Below are positions 1-6,633 of a stretch of DNA of 22,126 nt, in pieces (the first letter of the stretch is position 1; every line of letters begins with the position of its first letter). A model generated the notes under the pieces. It saw nothing but the letters and a program-made list of their open reading frames with translations, was not told where the DNA came from and did no database searches. The stretch is from NCBI GenBank assembly GCA_964505475.1, contig CAZDIJ010000045.1:1-22126 (forward strand), read 5' to 3'. This DNA is from JAGXQV01 sp964505475. Lineage in GTDB: Bacteria; Pseudomonadota; Gammaproteobacteria; Burkholderiales; Sulfuricellaceae. A program made the translations under genes and the position numbers.

Positions 1-81
1 GGCTACCCTCTTAAACTCGACTCAATATTGTCTTGACTGAGGGGTCCACTATAATGCGGACAATCATGTGCTTATCGACAC

Positions 82-200
82 CCTGCAAAGCGCACGCCTT
101 ACACCCGCCGGGTGATCGACAAATATTTGCCAGCCTGTGGTCTTATCGGTGTCTATCCGTGTTTATGTCTAACCGAGTTTTTTGGGTTGAATTTTCCAAT
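82..200. repeat. Dispersed repeat module A, copy 1
   Basis: This block shares two near-identical segments with 6287-6387. One is cctgcaaagcgcacgcctt (82-100, also at 6287-6305). The other is a 21-base segment beginning tcttatcggtgtc (141-161, also at 6333-6353, one mismatch). A third shared piece, gagttttt, follows both. In both places the block runs directly into a palindromic element starting atgcct, so A plus element looks like a composite repeat unit. The copies differ between these segments. No protein is apparent and the function is unknown. Confidence 0.7.
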
Positions 201-368
201 ATGCCTCTAAACTATTCTCAGCTATCGCACCTTCCCCTGCTTGCGGGGGAAGGCCGGGATGGGGGCAAACAGCGACGGCCATGCGGGCAAACGCCCCCAC
301 CCCAACCCTCCCCCGCGTGCTATGCGCGCAAGGGAGGGGGCGTTTGCTGAGAATAGTTTAGAGGCATG
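201..368. repeat. Palindromic MITE-like element E1
   Basis: The left end (201-222) and right end (346-367) are perfect 22-bp inverted repeats starting atgcctctaaac. The interior contains a smaller G/C-rich hairpin (about 231-249) and a block (about 294-340) that recurs in element E4 at about 9420-9463. The element is about 167 bp with no coding capacity. Its ends follow the pattern atgcctNtgaa...ttcag seen in three other elements of this window, in slightly diverged form. It fits a miniature non-autonomous element or a REP-type extragenic palindrome. No flanking target duplication is obvious to me. Confidence 0.75.
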
Positions 369-401
369 TCTTCCAATGAATAATCTGGGATAAAGTCCGG
401 T

Positions 402-1277
402 CTAGAACGGCGTGGCGGCGGCGAACAGTTCGCAGGCGGCCTGCGCCGTCATGAAACGGTCGTCGAGGTAGGGGTTGTATTCGACGATTTCCATCGCCAG
501 AAAGCGCGGGTTGCGGTGCAGTTCGCGGAATGCCCGCGCCAGTTCGTGCTTATGGATGCCGCCGGGCGCGGGGCTGCCTACTCCGGCTTCCTCGGCGGGG
601 TCGAGCGCGTCCAGGTCGAGGCTGACGCCGAAGCCGCCGGTGTTGGCCTGCACGCGCGCCAGCGCTTCGGCGAATACTTCGGTGAAGCCGCGCTCGCGGA
701 TTTCCGCCATGACGTAAACCCGGACGCCCAATTCCTTGAGCAGCGCGGCTTCGCCGTCCTCAAAGCTGCGCACGCCGAGCAGGCAGACATCCTCCGGCAG
801 CAGTTTCGGCGCCGCGCCGCCGATGCCGATCAATTCCGGTGCGCCGTGGCCGAGCAGGCAGGCCAGCGGCATGCCATGGATCGCCCCGCTCGGCGTGGTG
901 GCGAAGGTATGGCTGTCCATGTGGGCATCGACCCACAGCAGGCCAAGCCGGCTGTTTCCGGACAATGTTCCGGCAGCGCCCGACCAGGTGCCGATGGCGC
1001 AGGAGTGGTCGCCGCCGAGCACCAGGGGGAAATAGCCGCGCCGCAGGGAAGAGGCGACCCGTTCGGCCAGCCCGCCGCACAGGCCGGAAATGGCTGGCAA
1101 GGGGTCGGCGGGGCAGGCGCCCGGCAAGTGGATGATTTCGTCCCAGAAATAATTGACCCCGTACTCGTGCAGGCCGCCGAAGAAATCCATGGCGCACAGC
1201 ACTTCCGGGCCGTCCTGGCAGCCATGGTTTTGGGCGCCGCAACCGCAGGCGGCGCCGATGATGGCGACTTTTCTCAT
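402..1277 (-). CDS. Arginase/ureohydrolase-family protein with altered substrate-pocket residues
   Basis: A 291-aa protein of the Mn-dependent ureohydrolase superfamily (arginase, agmatinase, guanidino-acid hydrolases). The binuclear metal ligands are all visible: H91 in GGDHS, D117, H119 and D121 in DAHMD, D221 and D223 in SLDLDALDP. The SGxxHGMPL segment (130-138), GVGSPAPGG and the guanidinium-binding Glu (E266, in IVEYNP) point to the arginase branch. Compared with characterised arginases, positions that bind the alpha-amino and alpha-carboxylate groups are changed: Asn130 (rat numbering) is H123, Asn139 is A132 and Asp183 is E173. The guanidine-hydrolysis site looks intact, so urea release from a guanidino substrate is likely, but L-arginine as substrate is uncertain. 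The start is the ATG at 1277, with GGGGAG about 10 bases upstream. The gene diverges from pstS, and a PhoB-box-like site faces it. Confidence 0.88.
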   Translation of the reverse strand: MRKVAIIGAACGCGAQNHGCQDGPEVLCAMDFFGGLHEYGVNYFWDEIIHLPGACPADPLPAISGLCGGLAERVASSLRRGYFPLVLGGDHSCAIGTWSGAAGTLSGNSRLGLLWVDAHMDSHTFATTPSGAIHGMPLACLLGHGAPELIGIGGAAPKLLPEDVCLLGVRSFEDGEAALLKELGVRVYVMAEIRERGFTEVFAEALARVQANTGGFGVSLDLDALDPAEEAGVGSPAPGGIHKHELARAFRELHRNPRFLAMEIVEYNPYLDDRFMTAQAACELFAAATPF

Positions 1278-1307
1278 TTTGTCCGCGCTCCCCGTTCGTT
1301 GGGCGGA

Positions 1308-1341
1308 AATATGCCGTCTTTCGGTGACAGGCGGATGACGC
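1308..1341 (-). promoter_or_regulatory. Candidate Pho box and -10 for the arginase-family gene
   Basis: Read on the minus strand, 1341-1324 is GCGTCAT-CCGC-CTGTCAC. Against the PhoB consensus CTGTCAT-N4-CTGTCAY this matches 12 of 14 half-site bases, with the two GTCA cores 11 bp apart. The spacer is GC-rich rather than AT-rich, which weakens it. Ten bases downstream is CATATT (1313-1308), a plausible -10, which would give a leader of about 25 bases before the ATG at 1277. Confidence 0.55.
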
Positions 1342-1353
1342 GCCAGCCGGAAA

Positions 1354-1387
1354 GTGTCATATTTTCGTCACAATCCGGCCGTAAGAT
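1354..1387 (+). promoter_or_regulatory. Pho box and -10 of the pstS promoter
   Basis: The 18-mer at 1354-1371 reads GTGTCAT-ATTT-TCGTCAC, matching 11 of 14 half-site bases of the PhoB consensus, with GTCA cores spaced 11 bp and an AT-rich spacer. TAAGAT (1382-1387) lies 10 bp downstream, as in PhoB-activated promoters where the Pho box replaces the -35. Known biology (pstS is a classic PhoB target) agrees. AGGAG at 1413-1417 is the pstS ribosome-binding site. Confidence 0.75.
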
Positions 1388-1423
1388 GGCGTCACCCGAT
1401 CAATCGAATTTCAGGAGAATCCA

Positions 1424-2464
1424 ATGAAATTGAGCCTTACCAAGACCCTGGCATCCGCTGCCCTGGCAGCCGGTTTTGCCGCTTCCGCCTTCGCCGCCGA
1501 CATCACCGGCGCCGGCGCTACCTTTCCCTACCCGGTCTACGCCAAATGGGCGGAAGCCTACAAGGCCAAGACCGGCATCGGCATGAACTATCAGTCGATC
1601 GGTTCGGGCGGCGGCATCAAGCAGATCAAGGCCAAGACCGTGGATTTCGGCGCCTCCGACAAGCCGCTGAAAGTGGAAGAGTTGGAGAAGGACGGCCTGA
1701 TGCAGTTCCCCGCCATCATGGGCGGCGTGGTGCCGATCATCAACGTCGATGGCATCGCCAGCAATCAGCTCAAGCTCACTGGCGCCGTGCTGGCCGACAT
1801 CTTCCTCGGCAAGATCAAGAAGTGGAACGATCCGGCGATCGCCGCGCTGAACAAGGGCGTCAACCTGCCCGCCGATGACATCACCGTGGTGCACCGTTCC
1901 GACGGTTCCGGCACCACTTTCGTGTTCACCAACTACCTCGTCAAGGTCAGCCCGGAATGGAAAGAGAAGGTTGGCAACGACGCTTCGGTGGCTTGGCCGG
2001 TAGGCACCGGCGGCAAGGGCAACGAAGGCGTGGCCGCGTTCGTCAAGCAGATCAAGGGCGCCGTCGGCTATGTCGAATCCGCCTATGCCAAGCAGAACAA
2101 GATGGCCATGGCCATGCTGCAAAACAAGGAAGGCCAGTTCGTCGCCGCCACCGAGGATACCTTCAAGTCCGCCGCCGCCAGCGCCCAGTGGGAAAAGGCG
2201 CCCGGCTTCTACGAAATTCTCACCGACCAGCCCGGCAAGAGCAGTTGGCCGATCACCGGCGCCAGCTTCATCCTGATGCACAAGAACCAGGCCAAGCCGG
2301 AACAGGCCAAGGAAGTGCTCAAGTTCTTCGAATGGGCCTTCACCAATGGCGACAAGCTGGCGTCGGAACTGGATTACGTGCCGATGCCGGACAGCGTGGT
2401 GAAACTCATGCAGAACGCCTGGAAGGCGCAGATCAAGGGCGCCGACGGCAAGGCCGTATACTAA
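1424..2464 (+). CDS. pstS: Periplasmic phosphate-binding protein PstS
   Basis: A 346-aa substrate-binding protein of the high-affinity phosphate ABC transporter. It has a Sec signal peptide (about residues 1-25, ending ASAFAA) and then the family N-terminus DITGAGATFPYPVYAKW. Phosphate-contacting segments are recognisable: GSGGGIKQI, DFGASDKPL and RSDGSGTTF. The length is normal for PstS. The ATG at 1424 follows AGGAG by 6 bases. A PhoB-box promoter precedes it and a strong intrinsic terminator follows at once, so it is transcribed alone. The partners pstC, pstA, pstB and phoU are not adjacent; the next genes are unrelated small proteins. It should capture phosphate in the periplasm and pass it to a Pst permease encoded elsewhere. 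Confidence 0.96.
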   Translation: MKLSLTKTLASAALAAGFAASAFAADITGAGATFPYPVYAKWAEAYKAKTGIGMNYQSIGSGGGIKQIKAKTVDFGASDKPLKVEELEKDGLMQFPAIMGGVVPIINVDGIASNQLKLTGAVLADIFLGKIKKWNDPAIAALNKGVNLPADDITVVHRSDGSGTTFVFTNYLVKVSPEWKEKVGNDASVAWPVGTGGKGNEGVAAFVKQIKGAVGYVESAYAKQNKMAMAMLQNKEGQFVAATEDTFKSAAASAQWEKAPGFYEILTDQPGKSSWPITGASFILMHKNQAKPEQAKEVLKFFEWAFTNGDKLASELDYVPMPDSVVKLMQNAWKAQIKGADGKAVY

Positions 2465-2491
2465 CCGCCAAGGTTGCATCCTCCCCTTCTG

Positions 2492-2518
2492 GCCCCGCGA
2501 TTTTGCGGGGCTTTTTTT
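2492..2518 (+). terminator. Intrinsic terminator after pstS
   Basis: A perfect 7-bp GC stem (gccccgc 2492-2498 and gcggggc 2505-2511), a 6-base loop and seven T residues (2512-2518). It starts 27 bases after the pstS stop codon and separates pstS from the downstream genes. Confidence 0.92.
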
Positions 2519-2560
2519 GCCGTCGGGGCGCGCCATCATACTCTTGTCATAATCGCCTCC

Positions 2561-2566
2561 TATAAT
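2561..2566 (+). promoter_or_regulatory. Possible -10 hexamer for the small-gene pair
   Basis: A perfect TATAAT lies 35 bases before the ATG at 2602 and after the pstS terminator, so a promoter is expected here. The best -35-like hexamer, TTGTCA at 2544-2549, is only 11 bp away, and nothing good sits at 17 bp. The call is therefore weak. Confidence 0.3.
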
Positions 2567-2601
2567 TCGCGGCAACGTCCATATTCGAATGCGAGGCCGA
2601 C

Positions 2602-2799
2602 ATGCAACTCAACGAAGTCATCGAAATCCAGATCGACAGCGCCATTGCCGGGTTGGTGCGCACCCGCGCCAAACTCACCGGGCAGGCGGACATCCGCGAG
2701 GATTTCCATGAAATCGACCGCCAGCTCGAAACGGTCGCCCATCACTTGCAGGACATCCAGTACAACTGGCTGTCGCTGATGCAGAATCATCAGGCTTGA
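2602..2799 (+). CDS. Small hypothetical protein (65 aa)
   Basis: I do not recognise this protein. It begins MQLNEVIEIQIDSAI and reads as a mostly helical, soluble, charged protein, with a heptad-like stretch around DFHEIDRQLETVAHHLQDIQ (about residues 34-53). It has no signal peptide, membrane segment or cysteine. The start follows a GAGG 6 bases upstream. It lies after the pstS terminator and 30 bases before a second small gene, so the two are probably co-transcribed. Codon use (GC-rich third positions) and the ribosome-binding site support a real gene. Confidence 0.65.
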   Translation: MQLNEVIEIQIDSAIAGLVRTRAKLTGQADIREDFHEIDRQLETVAHHLQDIQYNWLSLMQNHQA

Positions 2800-2829
2800 A
2801 ACCCAAACGATACGAGGCCACCCCATATC

Positions 2830-3072
2830 ATGAATATTCTGAAAGAACTCGAACAGCGTCTGCTCAAGGAGCCGCAATCCCCGGAAAACCTGATTCTCGG
2901 CAATCTCATCAAGGCCTTGTGCATGGGGGGGGACATGAAGCTCATGGAGCTGTACGAACTCAACCATTCCGATTTCGATCTGGCGCTCAAGGTGATGAAG
3001 AACTGGCGCACCAGCCGCTACACCAAGACCCGCGAGCGCCTCAAGGGCATGCTCGGCGAATCCACCGAATAA
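2830..3072 (+). CDS. Small hypothetical protein (80 aa)
   Basis: Function not recognised. The 80-aa protein starts MNILKELEQRLLKEPQSPEN and is rich in Leu, Lys and Glu, probably all helical. A central segment (CMGGDMKLMELYELNHSDFDLALKVM split by charged turns) is followed by a basic C-terminal stretch (NWRTSRYTKTRERLKGM). It has one Cys and no membrane segment. A GAGG-type ribosome-binding site lies upstream, 30 bases after the preceding small gene. The basic tail could bind nucleic acid or act as a small regulator, but that is speculation. A GC-rich hairpin separates it from the chemoreceptor gene. Confidence 0.65.
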   Translation: MNILKELEQRLLKEPQSPENLILGNLIKALCMGGDMKLMELYELNHSDFDLALKVMKNWRTSRYTKTRERLKGMLGESTE

Positions 3073-3109
3073 ACCGCCCGCGGGAGTTTTCCTTCCGCCT
3101 CTTTCGCGC

Positions 3110-3144
3110 GCCGCGCCCCGTTTCGGGCGCGGCGCCGAATTTTT
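3110..3144 (+). terminator. Probable intrinsic terminator before the chemoreceptor gene
   Basis: A perfect 9-bp stem (gccgcgccc 3110-3118 and gggcgcggc 3125-3133) with a 6-base loop, followed 6 bases later by five T residues (3140-3144). The gap between stem and T run makes it imperfect. Its position between the small-gene pair and the chemoreceptor gene fits a terminator. Confidence 0.5.
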
Positions 3145-3162
3145 CGCACCGATGAGGTTTGC

Positions 3163-4803
3163 ATGTTCAATATCAAGGCGATGGGCATCAAGGGCAGCCT
3201 GTGGCTGACCACGGTCATTTCCGGGCTGATCGCCATCATTCTGGCGCTGGAAACCCTTTTTTCCCTGGGGATAGGCTCCCGCGCGCTGGGGAATATCTAC
3301 GAACATTCGGTGGTGCCGGCTTCGCACCTGCTGGAAATCAATAAGAAGCTCGAAGCGCTGCGCTTCGACATGGCCGCCGTCATGTTCGACAAGGTGCCGT
3401 TCAAGGATGCCGCCGCTCGCCTCGAAGAAGCCAAGAGCGGCCTGCCGGTGCTGTGGGGCAAATTCAAGGGAGCGCAGAACAATCAGTTCGCCGGCGACGA
3501 AAAAGCGCTGGTGGCGGTTATCGACGGTCAAATCGGCGAACTGGGGCAGTTCTATAAGCTGCTGGAGGTTTCCTACGGCAGCGCCGACAAGGTCATGACG
3601 CGCTCCATCCTTGACGACGACTGGCCGCCGGTCGAGGAGAAACTGCTGAATCCGGTGCTGAAGCTGGTCAAGCTCCAGGAAGAGAAAGTGAAGGCCACTT
3701 ACCAGGAAAACGTCCGCGCCAGCGACGAAATGCGCCGCTGGGTATTCCTTACCCTGATTCTCGGCGCGCTCGCCGGTCTGGTCGCCACCGTCATCACCAG
3801 CCGGCTGGCGCGCAGCATGGTGATGGGCATCCGTAAGTTGAAGGAGGCGCTGATCCGCGTCTCGAACGGCGAACTCGACGTGCGGGTGGATTACCGGCAC
3901 CAGAACGAACTCGGGGAAACCGCGCGCCATCTGGAAAAAACCCTGGACAGCCTGCGCGCCATGATCGCCGAGGTCGGCAGCTACGCCCAGACCGTCGCCG
4001 AGGAAGCGGAGAGCCTGACCCGGCTTTCCGCCAGCGTGGAGGAAAACTCCCGCATCCAGTCCGATGCGGCGGAAAACACCGCCTCCGTGGTCGAGGAGAT
4101 GCTCACCAGCATCGAGCAGGTCGCCGACAATGCCCGCCAGTCGCTCGAAGTGTCAATGCAGGGCAACCAGTTGTGCGGCGACGGCAAGAAAGTCGCCCAG
4201 GACGCTTCCCGTGAAATGGCGGAAATCGCCGTGGCGGTCAACCACTCGGCGGAGTTGATGAGCGAATTGAGGCGTCAGTCCGAGGAAATCAATCAGATCG
4301 TCCTGCTCATCAAGGACGTGGCCGGCAACACCAATCTGCTTGCGCTCAACGCCGCCATCGAGGCGGCGCGCGCCGGCGAGCAGGGGCGCGGCTTCGCGGT
4401 GGTGGCCGACGAGGTGCGCAAGCTGGCGGAACGCACCACCCAGGCGACCGCCGAAATCGAGGCCATGATTTCCGGCATCCAGCATGGCACCCATCAGGCG
4501 GTCAGCGCCATGAGCAACGGCAGCCAGCGGGTCGGCAAGGGGGTGGATTTCGTCGCGCAAACTTCGGAATCGCTGGAAACCATCCACGGCGGCACCGACC
4601 GCACCGTGCGCAGCATCAGCGAAATCGCCGATGCCACCCGCGAACAGAAAAGCGCCAGCCAGGGCATCGCCCGCAATATCGAACAGATCGTGGCGATGGC
4701 GGATGAAAACAAGTCGGCCATCGACCGGCTGGCGGATTCAATCCGCAATCTCAAGACCATGGCTTCGCTCCAGCACCGGGCGGTGGCGCAGTTCCGGGTG
4801 TGA
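3163..4803 (+). CDS. Methyl-accepting chemotaxis protein
   Basis: A 546-aa transmembrane chemoreceptor. TM1 lies at about residues 11-38. A periplasmic helical region of about 150 residues follows (four-helix-bundle size), then TM2 at about 193-214, a HAMP domain at about 215-267 and a cytoplasmic signalling domain. The highly conserved hairpin tip that binds CheA and CheW is at about 384-426 and includes NTNLLALNAAIEAARAGEQG and FAVVADEVRKLAERT. No C-terminal CheR/CheB-tethering pentapeptide is visible. The ATG at 3163 has GAGG 5 bases upstream. No chemotaxis or flagellar genes are nearby, so it is an orphan receptor feeding an array encoded elsewhere. The ligand cannot be read from the sequence. 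Confidence 0.95.
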   Translation: MFNIKAMGIKGSLWLTTVISGLIAIILALETLFSLGIGSRALGNIYEHSVVPASHLLEINKKLEALRFDMAAVMFDKVPFKDAAARLEEAKSGLPVLWGKFKGAQNNQFAGDEKALVAVIDGQIGELGQFYKLLEVSYGSADKVMTRSILDDDWPPVEEKLLNPVLKLVKLQEEKVKATYQENVRASDEMRRWVFLTLILGALAGLVATVITSRLARSMVMGIRKLKEALIRVSNGELDVRVDYRHQNELGETARHLEKTLDSLRAMIAEVGSYAQTVAEEAESLTRLSASVEENSRIQSDAAENTASVVEEMLTSIEQVADNARQSLEVSMQGNQLCGDGKKVAQDASREMAEIAVAVNHSAELMSELRRQSEEINQIVLLIKDVAGNTNLLALNAAIEAARAGEQGRGFAVVADEVRKLAERTTQATAEIEAMISGIQHGTHQAVSAMSNGSQRVGKGVDFVAQTSESLETIHGGTDRTVRSISEIADATREQKSASQGIARNIEQIVAMADENKSAIDRLADSIRNLKTMASLQHRAVAQFRV

Positions 4804-4834
4804 CGGCGGAGGGGGGATTTGTTGAAATGAATGG

Positions 4835-4938
4835 AACCACGGGGAACACGGGGAAATGATGGAATCGCGGCGAGGAGGTGAACGGCGAATCTCTTTCAGC
4901 CCGATGTTCCCCGGTTTTTCCCTGTGTTCCCCGTGGTT
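4835..4938. repeat. Inverted repeat flanking the glycosyltransferase leader
   Basis: The 22-base arm at 4835-4856 (aaccacggggaacacgggg...) pairs with 4917-4938 with one G-T mismatch. The loop of 60 bases holds another ttccccgg motif. This family of ccacggNgaacacgg repeats is a common kind of intergenic repeat in proteobacteria. Here it ends 17 bases before the start codon of the next gene, so it forms most of that gene's leader. There is no T run, so it is not a simple terminator. Confidence 0.7.
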
Positions 4939-4955
4939 AGAAAAAGGAATCTAGA

Positions 4956-6200
4956 TTGAACATCCTGATGATTTCCGACGTCTATTTTCCCCGTGTCAAC
5001 GGCGTATCCACTTCCATCCGCACCTTCCGCGGCGAACTGGAAAAGCGTGGACACGGCGTCAGCCTGATCGCCCCCGATTACCCGCCGTACCGCGACCAGG
5101 ACGAGCAGGTCGTGCGCGTGCCGGCGCGCACTCTGCCGCTCGACCCGGAAGACCGGCTGATGAGCGGAAAATTCATTCGCAAGCTGGAAAGTTTCCTGCG
5201 CGAGCGGGAATTCGACCTGATCCACATCCAGACCCCCTTCGCCGCCCACCATGCCGGGATCGCGCTGGCGCGCCGCCTGGGGTTGCCGGTGGTGGAAACC
5301 TACCATACCTTTTTCGAGGAATACCTCTACCACTACATTCCGTTCCTGCCCAAATCGCTGCTGCGCCTGGCGGCGCGGCGCCTCAGCAGCCACCAGTGCA
5401 ATCGCCTCGACGCCATGGTGGTGCCTTCCCGCGCCATGCTGGAGGCGCTGCGCCATTACGGCATCACCACTCCGGCCGAGATCATTCCCACCGGCATCGA
5501 CCTCGATGCCTTCGCTACCGGCAACGGCGCGGCCTTCCGCCAGCGCTACCGTATCCCGGCGGAGCGTCCGCTGCTGCTTTTCGTCGGGCGGGTGGCCTTC
5601 GAGAAGAACATCGGTTTCCTGCTGGACGCCATGGTCAGGATCAAGGCCGAACTGCCGCAAGCGTTGCTGGTGATCGCCGGCGAGGGGCCGGCGCTGGGAC
5701 GCCTGCAACGGCGCGCCGCCGCCCTCGGTTTGGACGGCAACGTCCAGTTCATCGGCTATCTTCGCAAAGGGGAGCAGTTGCGCGATTGTTACCGCGCCGC
5801 CGATGCCTTCGTCTTCGCCTCGCGCACCGAAACCCAGGGGCTGGTGCTGCTGGAAGCCATGGCGCTGGGGGTGCCGGTGGTCGCCCTGGCGGAAATGGGG
5901 ACTTGCGACATCCTCGGGCCGGGCAAGGGCGCGCTGGTGGCGCGCGACGATCCCGCCGATTTCGCCGCCCAGTCGCTGCGCCTGCTGCGCGATGCCGGGC
6001 TGCGCCGGCGACTCGGCGAGGAAGGCCGCGAATTCGTCCGGCTCTGGACGGCGGGCGCCATGGCGGAGCGGATGCTGGAATTCTACCAGGGGGCGGTTGC
6101 CCGCAAGGAAGGCCGTCCGTGCGCGGAAAAAGCCTATGCTGCACCCGCCGGCGCGGGCTGCGAACCTGCCGAGGGCAGCCGCGCCGTCACATTAAGTTAA
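4956..6200 (+). CDS. GT4-family glycosyltransferase, probably diacylglycerol glucosyltransferase-like
   Basis: A 414-aa GT-B retaining glycosyltransferase. The N-terminal acceptor domain starts MNILMISDVYFPRVNGVSTS and has YHTFFEEYLYHYIPFLPKS (about 110-130). The C-terminal nucleotide-sugar domain has FVGRVAFEKN, GEGP and the EX7E motif E292-TQGLVLL-E300. The combination NGVSTS, YHTxxEEY and TETQGLV is typical of the group containing 1,2-diacylglycerol 3-glucosyltransferases and related lipid alpha-glycosyltransferases; this assignment is by resemblance. The start is a TTG at 4956 with AAGGA 7 bases upstream; no better in-frame ATG precedes it. The last 30 residues (AEKAYAAPAGAG...) look like an unconserved tail. 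It is a single gene between repeat regions. Membrane glycolipid synthesis would fit the nearby phosphate-starvation gene, but no Pho box is visible before it. Confidence 0.88.
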   Translation: MNILMISDVYFPRVNGVSTSIRTFRGELEKRGHGVSLIAPDYPPYRDQDEQVVRVPARTLPLDPEDRLMSGKFIRKLESFLREREFDLIHIQTPFAAHHAGIALARRLGLPVVETYHTFFEEYLYHYIPFLPKSLLRLAARRLSSHQCNRLDAMVVPSRAMLEALRHYGITTPAEIIPTGIDLDAFATGNGAAFRQRYRIPAERPLLLFVGRVAFEKNIGFLLDAMVRIKAELPQALLVIAGEGPALGRLQRRAAALGLDGNVQFIGYLRKGEQLRDCYRAADAFVFASRTETQGLVLLEAMALGVPVVALAEMGTCDILGPGKGALVARDDPADFAAQSLRLLRDAGLRRRLGEEGREFVRLWTAGAMAERMLEFYQGAVARKEGRPCAEKAYAAPAGAGCEPAEGSRAVTLS

Positions 6201-6252
6201 TACGTCCGTGTTATGTTCAGTCCAGATTATCCTGGAAAAAGCAGTTCAGCCC

Positions 6253-6387
6253 CGGATTGATACGGATAATCACGGATTATCAATGGCCTGCAAAGCGCAC
6301 GCCTTGCACCGATCCTGATGATCGGCCTGATGTCTTATCGGTGTCAATCCGTGGCTAACTGAGTTTTTGGGATTATCCATTTGGAAA
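6253..6387. repeat. Dispersed repeat module A, copy 2
   Basis: 6287-6305 equals 82-100, and 6333-6353 matches 141-161 with one mismatch. Here the module also sits within an inverted repeat: cggattgatacggataa (6253-6269) pairs with ttatcggtgtcaatccg (6336-6352) at 15 of 17 positions. It runs directly into element E2, as copy 1 runs into E1. No coding potential. Confidence 0.7.
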
Positions 6388-6559
6388 CATGCCTATGAAC
6401 AATATTCAGGATGTTGCCTTGCATCCCATGCTCCCTCATCCCCGTCCCTTCTCCCGCCTGCGGGAGAAGGGAGAAAAGCCCCTCGCCCGCAGGCGCACCC
6501 TAAAGGGCATAAAGGAGAGGGGTTGGGGTGAGGGCGCCTGAAAATTATTCATAGGCATG
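6388..6559 (+). repeat. Palindromic element E2 (left inverted copy flanking the kinase cassette)
   Basis: The ends are inverted repeats catgcctatgaa... and ...ttcataggcatg. Inside is a perfect 12-bp hairpin, cccttctcccgc (6446-6457) with gcgggagaaggg (6460-6471), and a 30-base block (6489-6518) that is identical to 9278-9307. The left arm 6388-6444 matches the reverse complement of 9313-9368 with one substitution and one indel. The right arm 6536-6558 is the exact reverse complement of 9232-9254. E2 and E3 are therefore the same element in opposite orientation, with only the central block in the same orientation. Confidence 0.85.
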
Positions 6560-6633
6560 TTTGGAAAATTCAAGCATCTACCCCTAATGGATTTTTTGGG
6601 TTTGAAACTCCACGGAACACGAGTAGGGAAGCC

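Larger units (their letters stand above)
1..401. other. Gene-free left flank made of dispersed repeats
   Basis: I see no credible gene in these 401 bases. Open frames here run through palindromic repeats and give low-complexity Pro/Gly-rich translations. The content is a repeat block (82-200) joined to a palindromic element (201-368), then about 30 bases before the stop codon of the minus-strand arginase-family gene. A TATAAT at 50-55 has a TTGACT only 11 bp upstream, too close for a normal sigma-70 promoter. Confidence 0.7.
6201..6633. other. Gene-free intergenic region made of repeats
   Basis: The 433 bases hold no plausible gene. In order they contain an inverted repeat around module A (6253-6352), palindromic element E2 (6388-6559), and about 74 bases leading into the next gene, including a degenerate ccacggaacacg motif like the one at 4838. 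No clear promoter hexamers stand out. Confidence 0.7.

Noticed and set aside
33..55. TTGACT and TATAAT as a promoter
   Set aside because: The spacing is only 11 bp and no gene follows on the plus strand.
33..350. Open frame of 105 codons at the left edge
   Set aside because: It runs through repeat module A and element E1, and its Pro/Gly-rich end is repeat sequence, not a protein family.
2560..3930. Long minus-strand open frame (456 codons) opposite the small genes and the chemoreceptor
   Set aside because: It spans three well-supported plus-strand genes, has low-complexity His/Gln/Ala-rich translation and no family motif. GC-rich genes often leave such open antisense frames.
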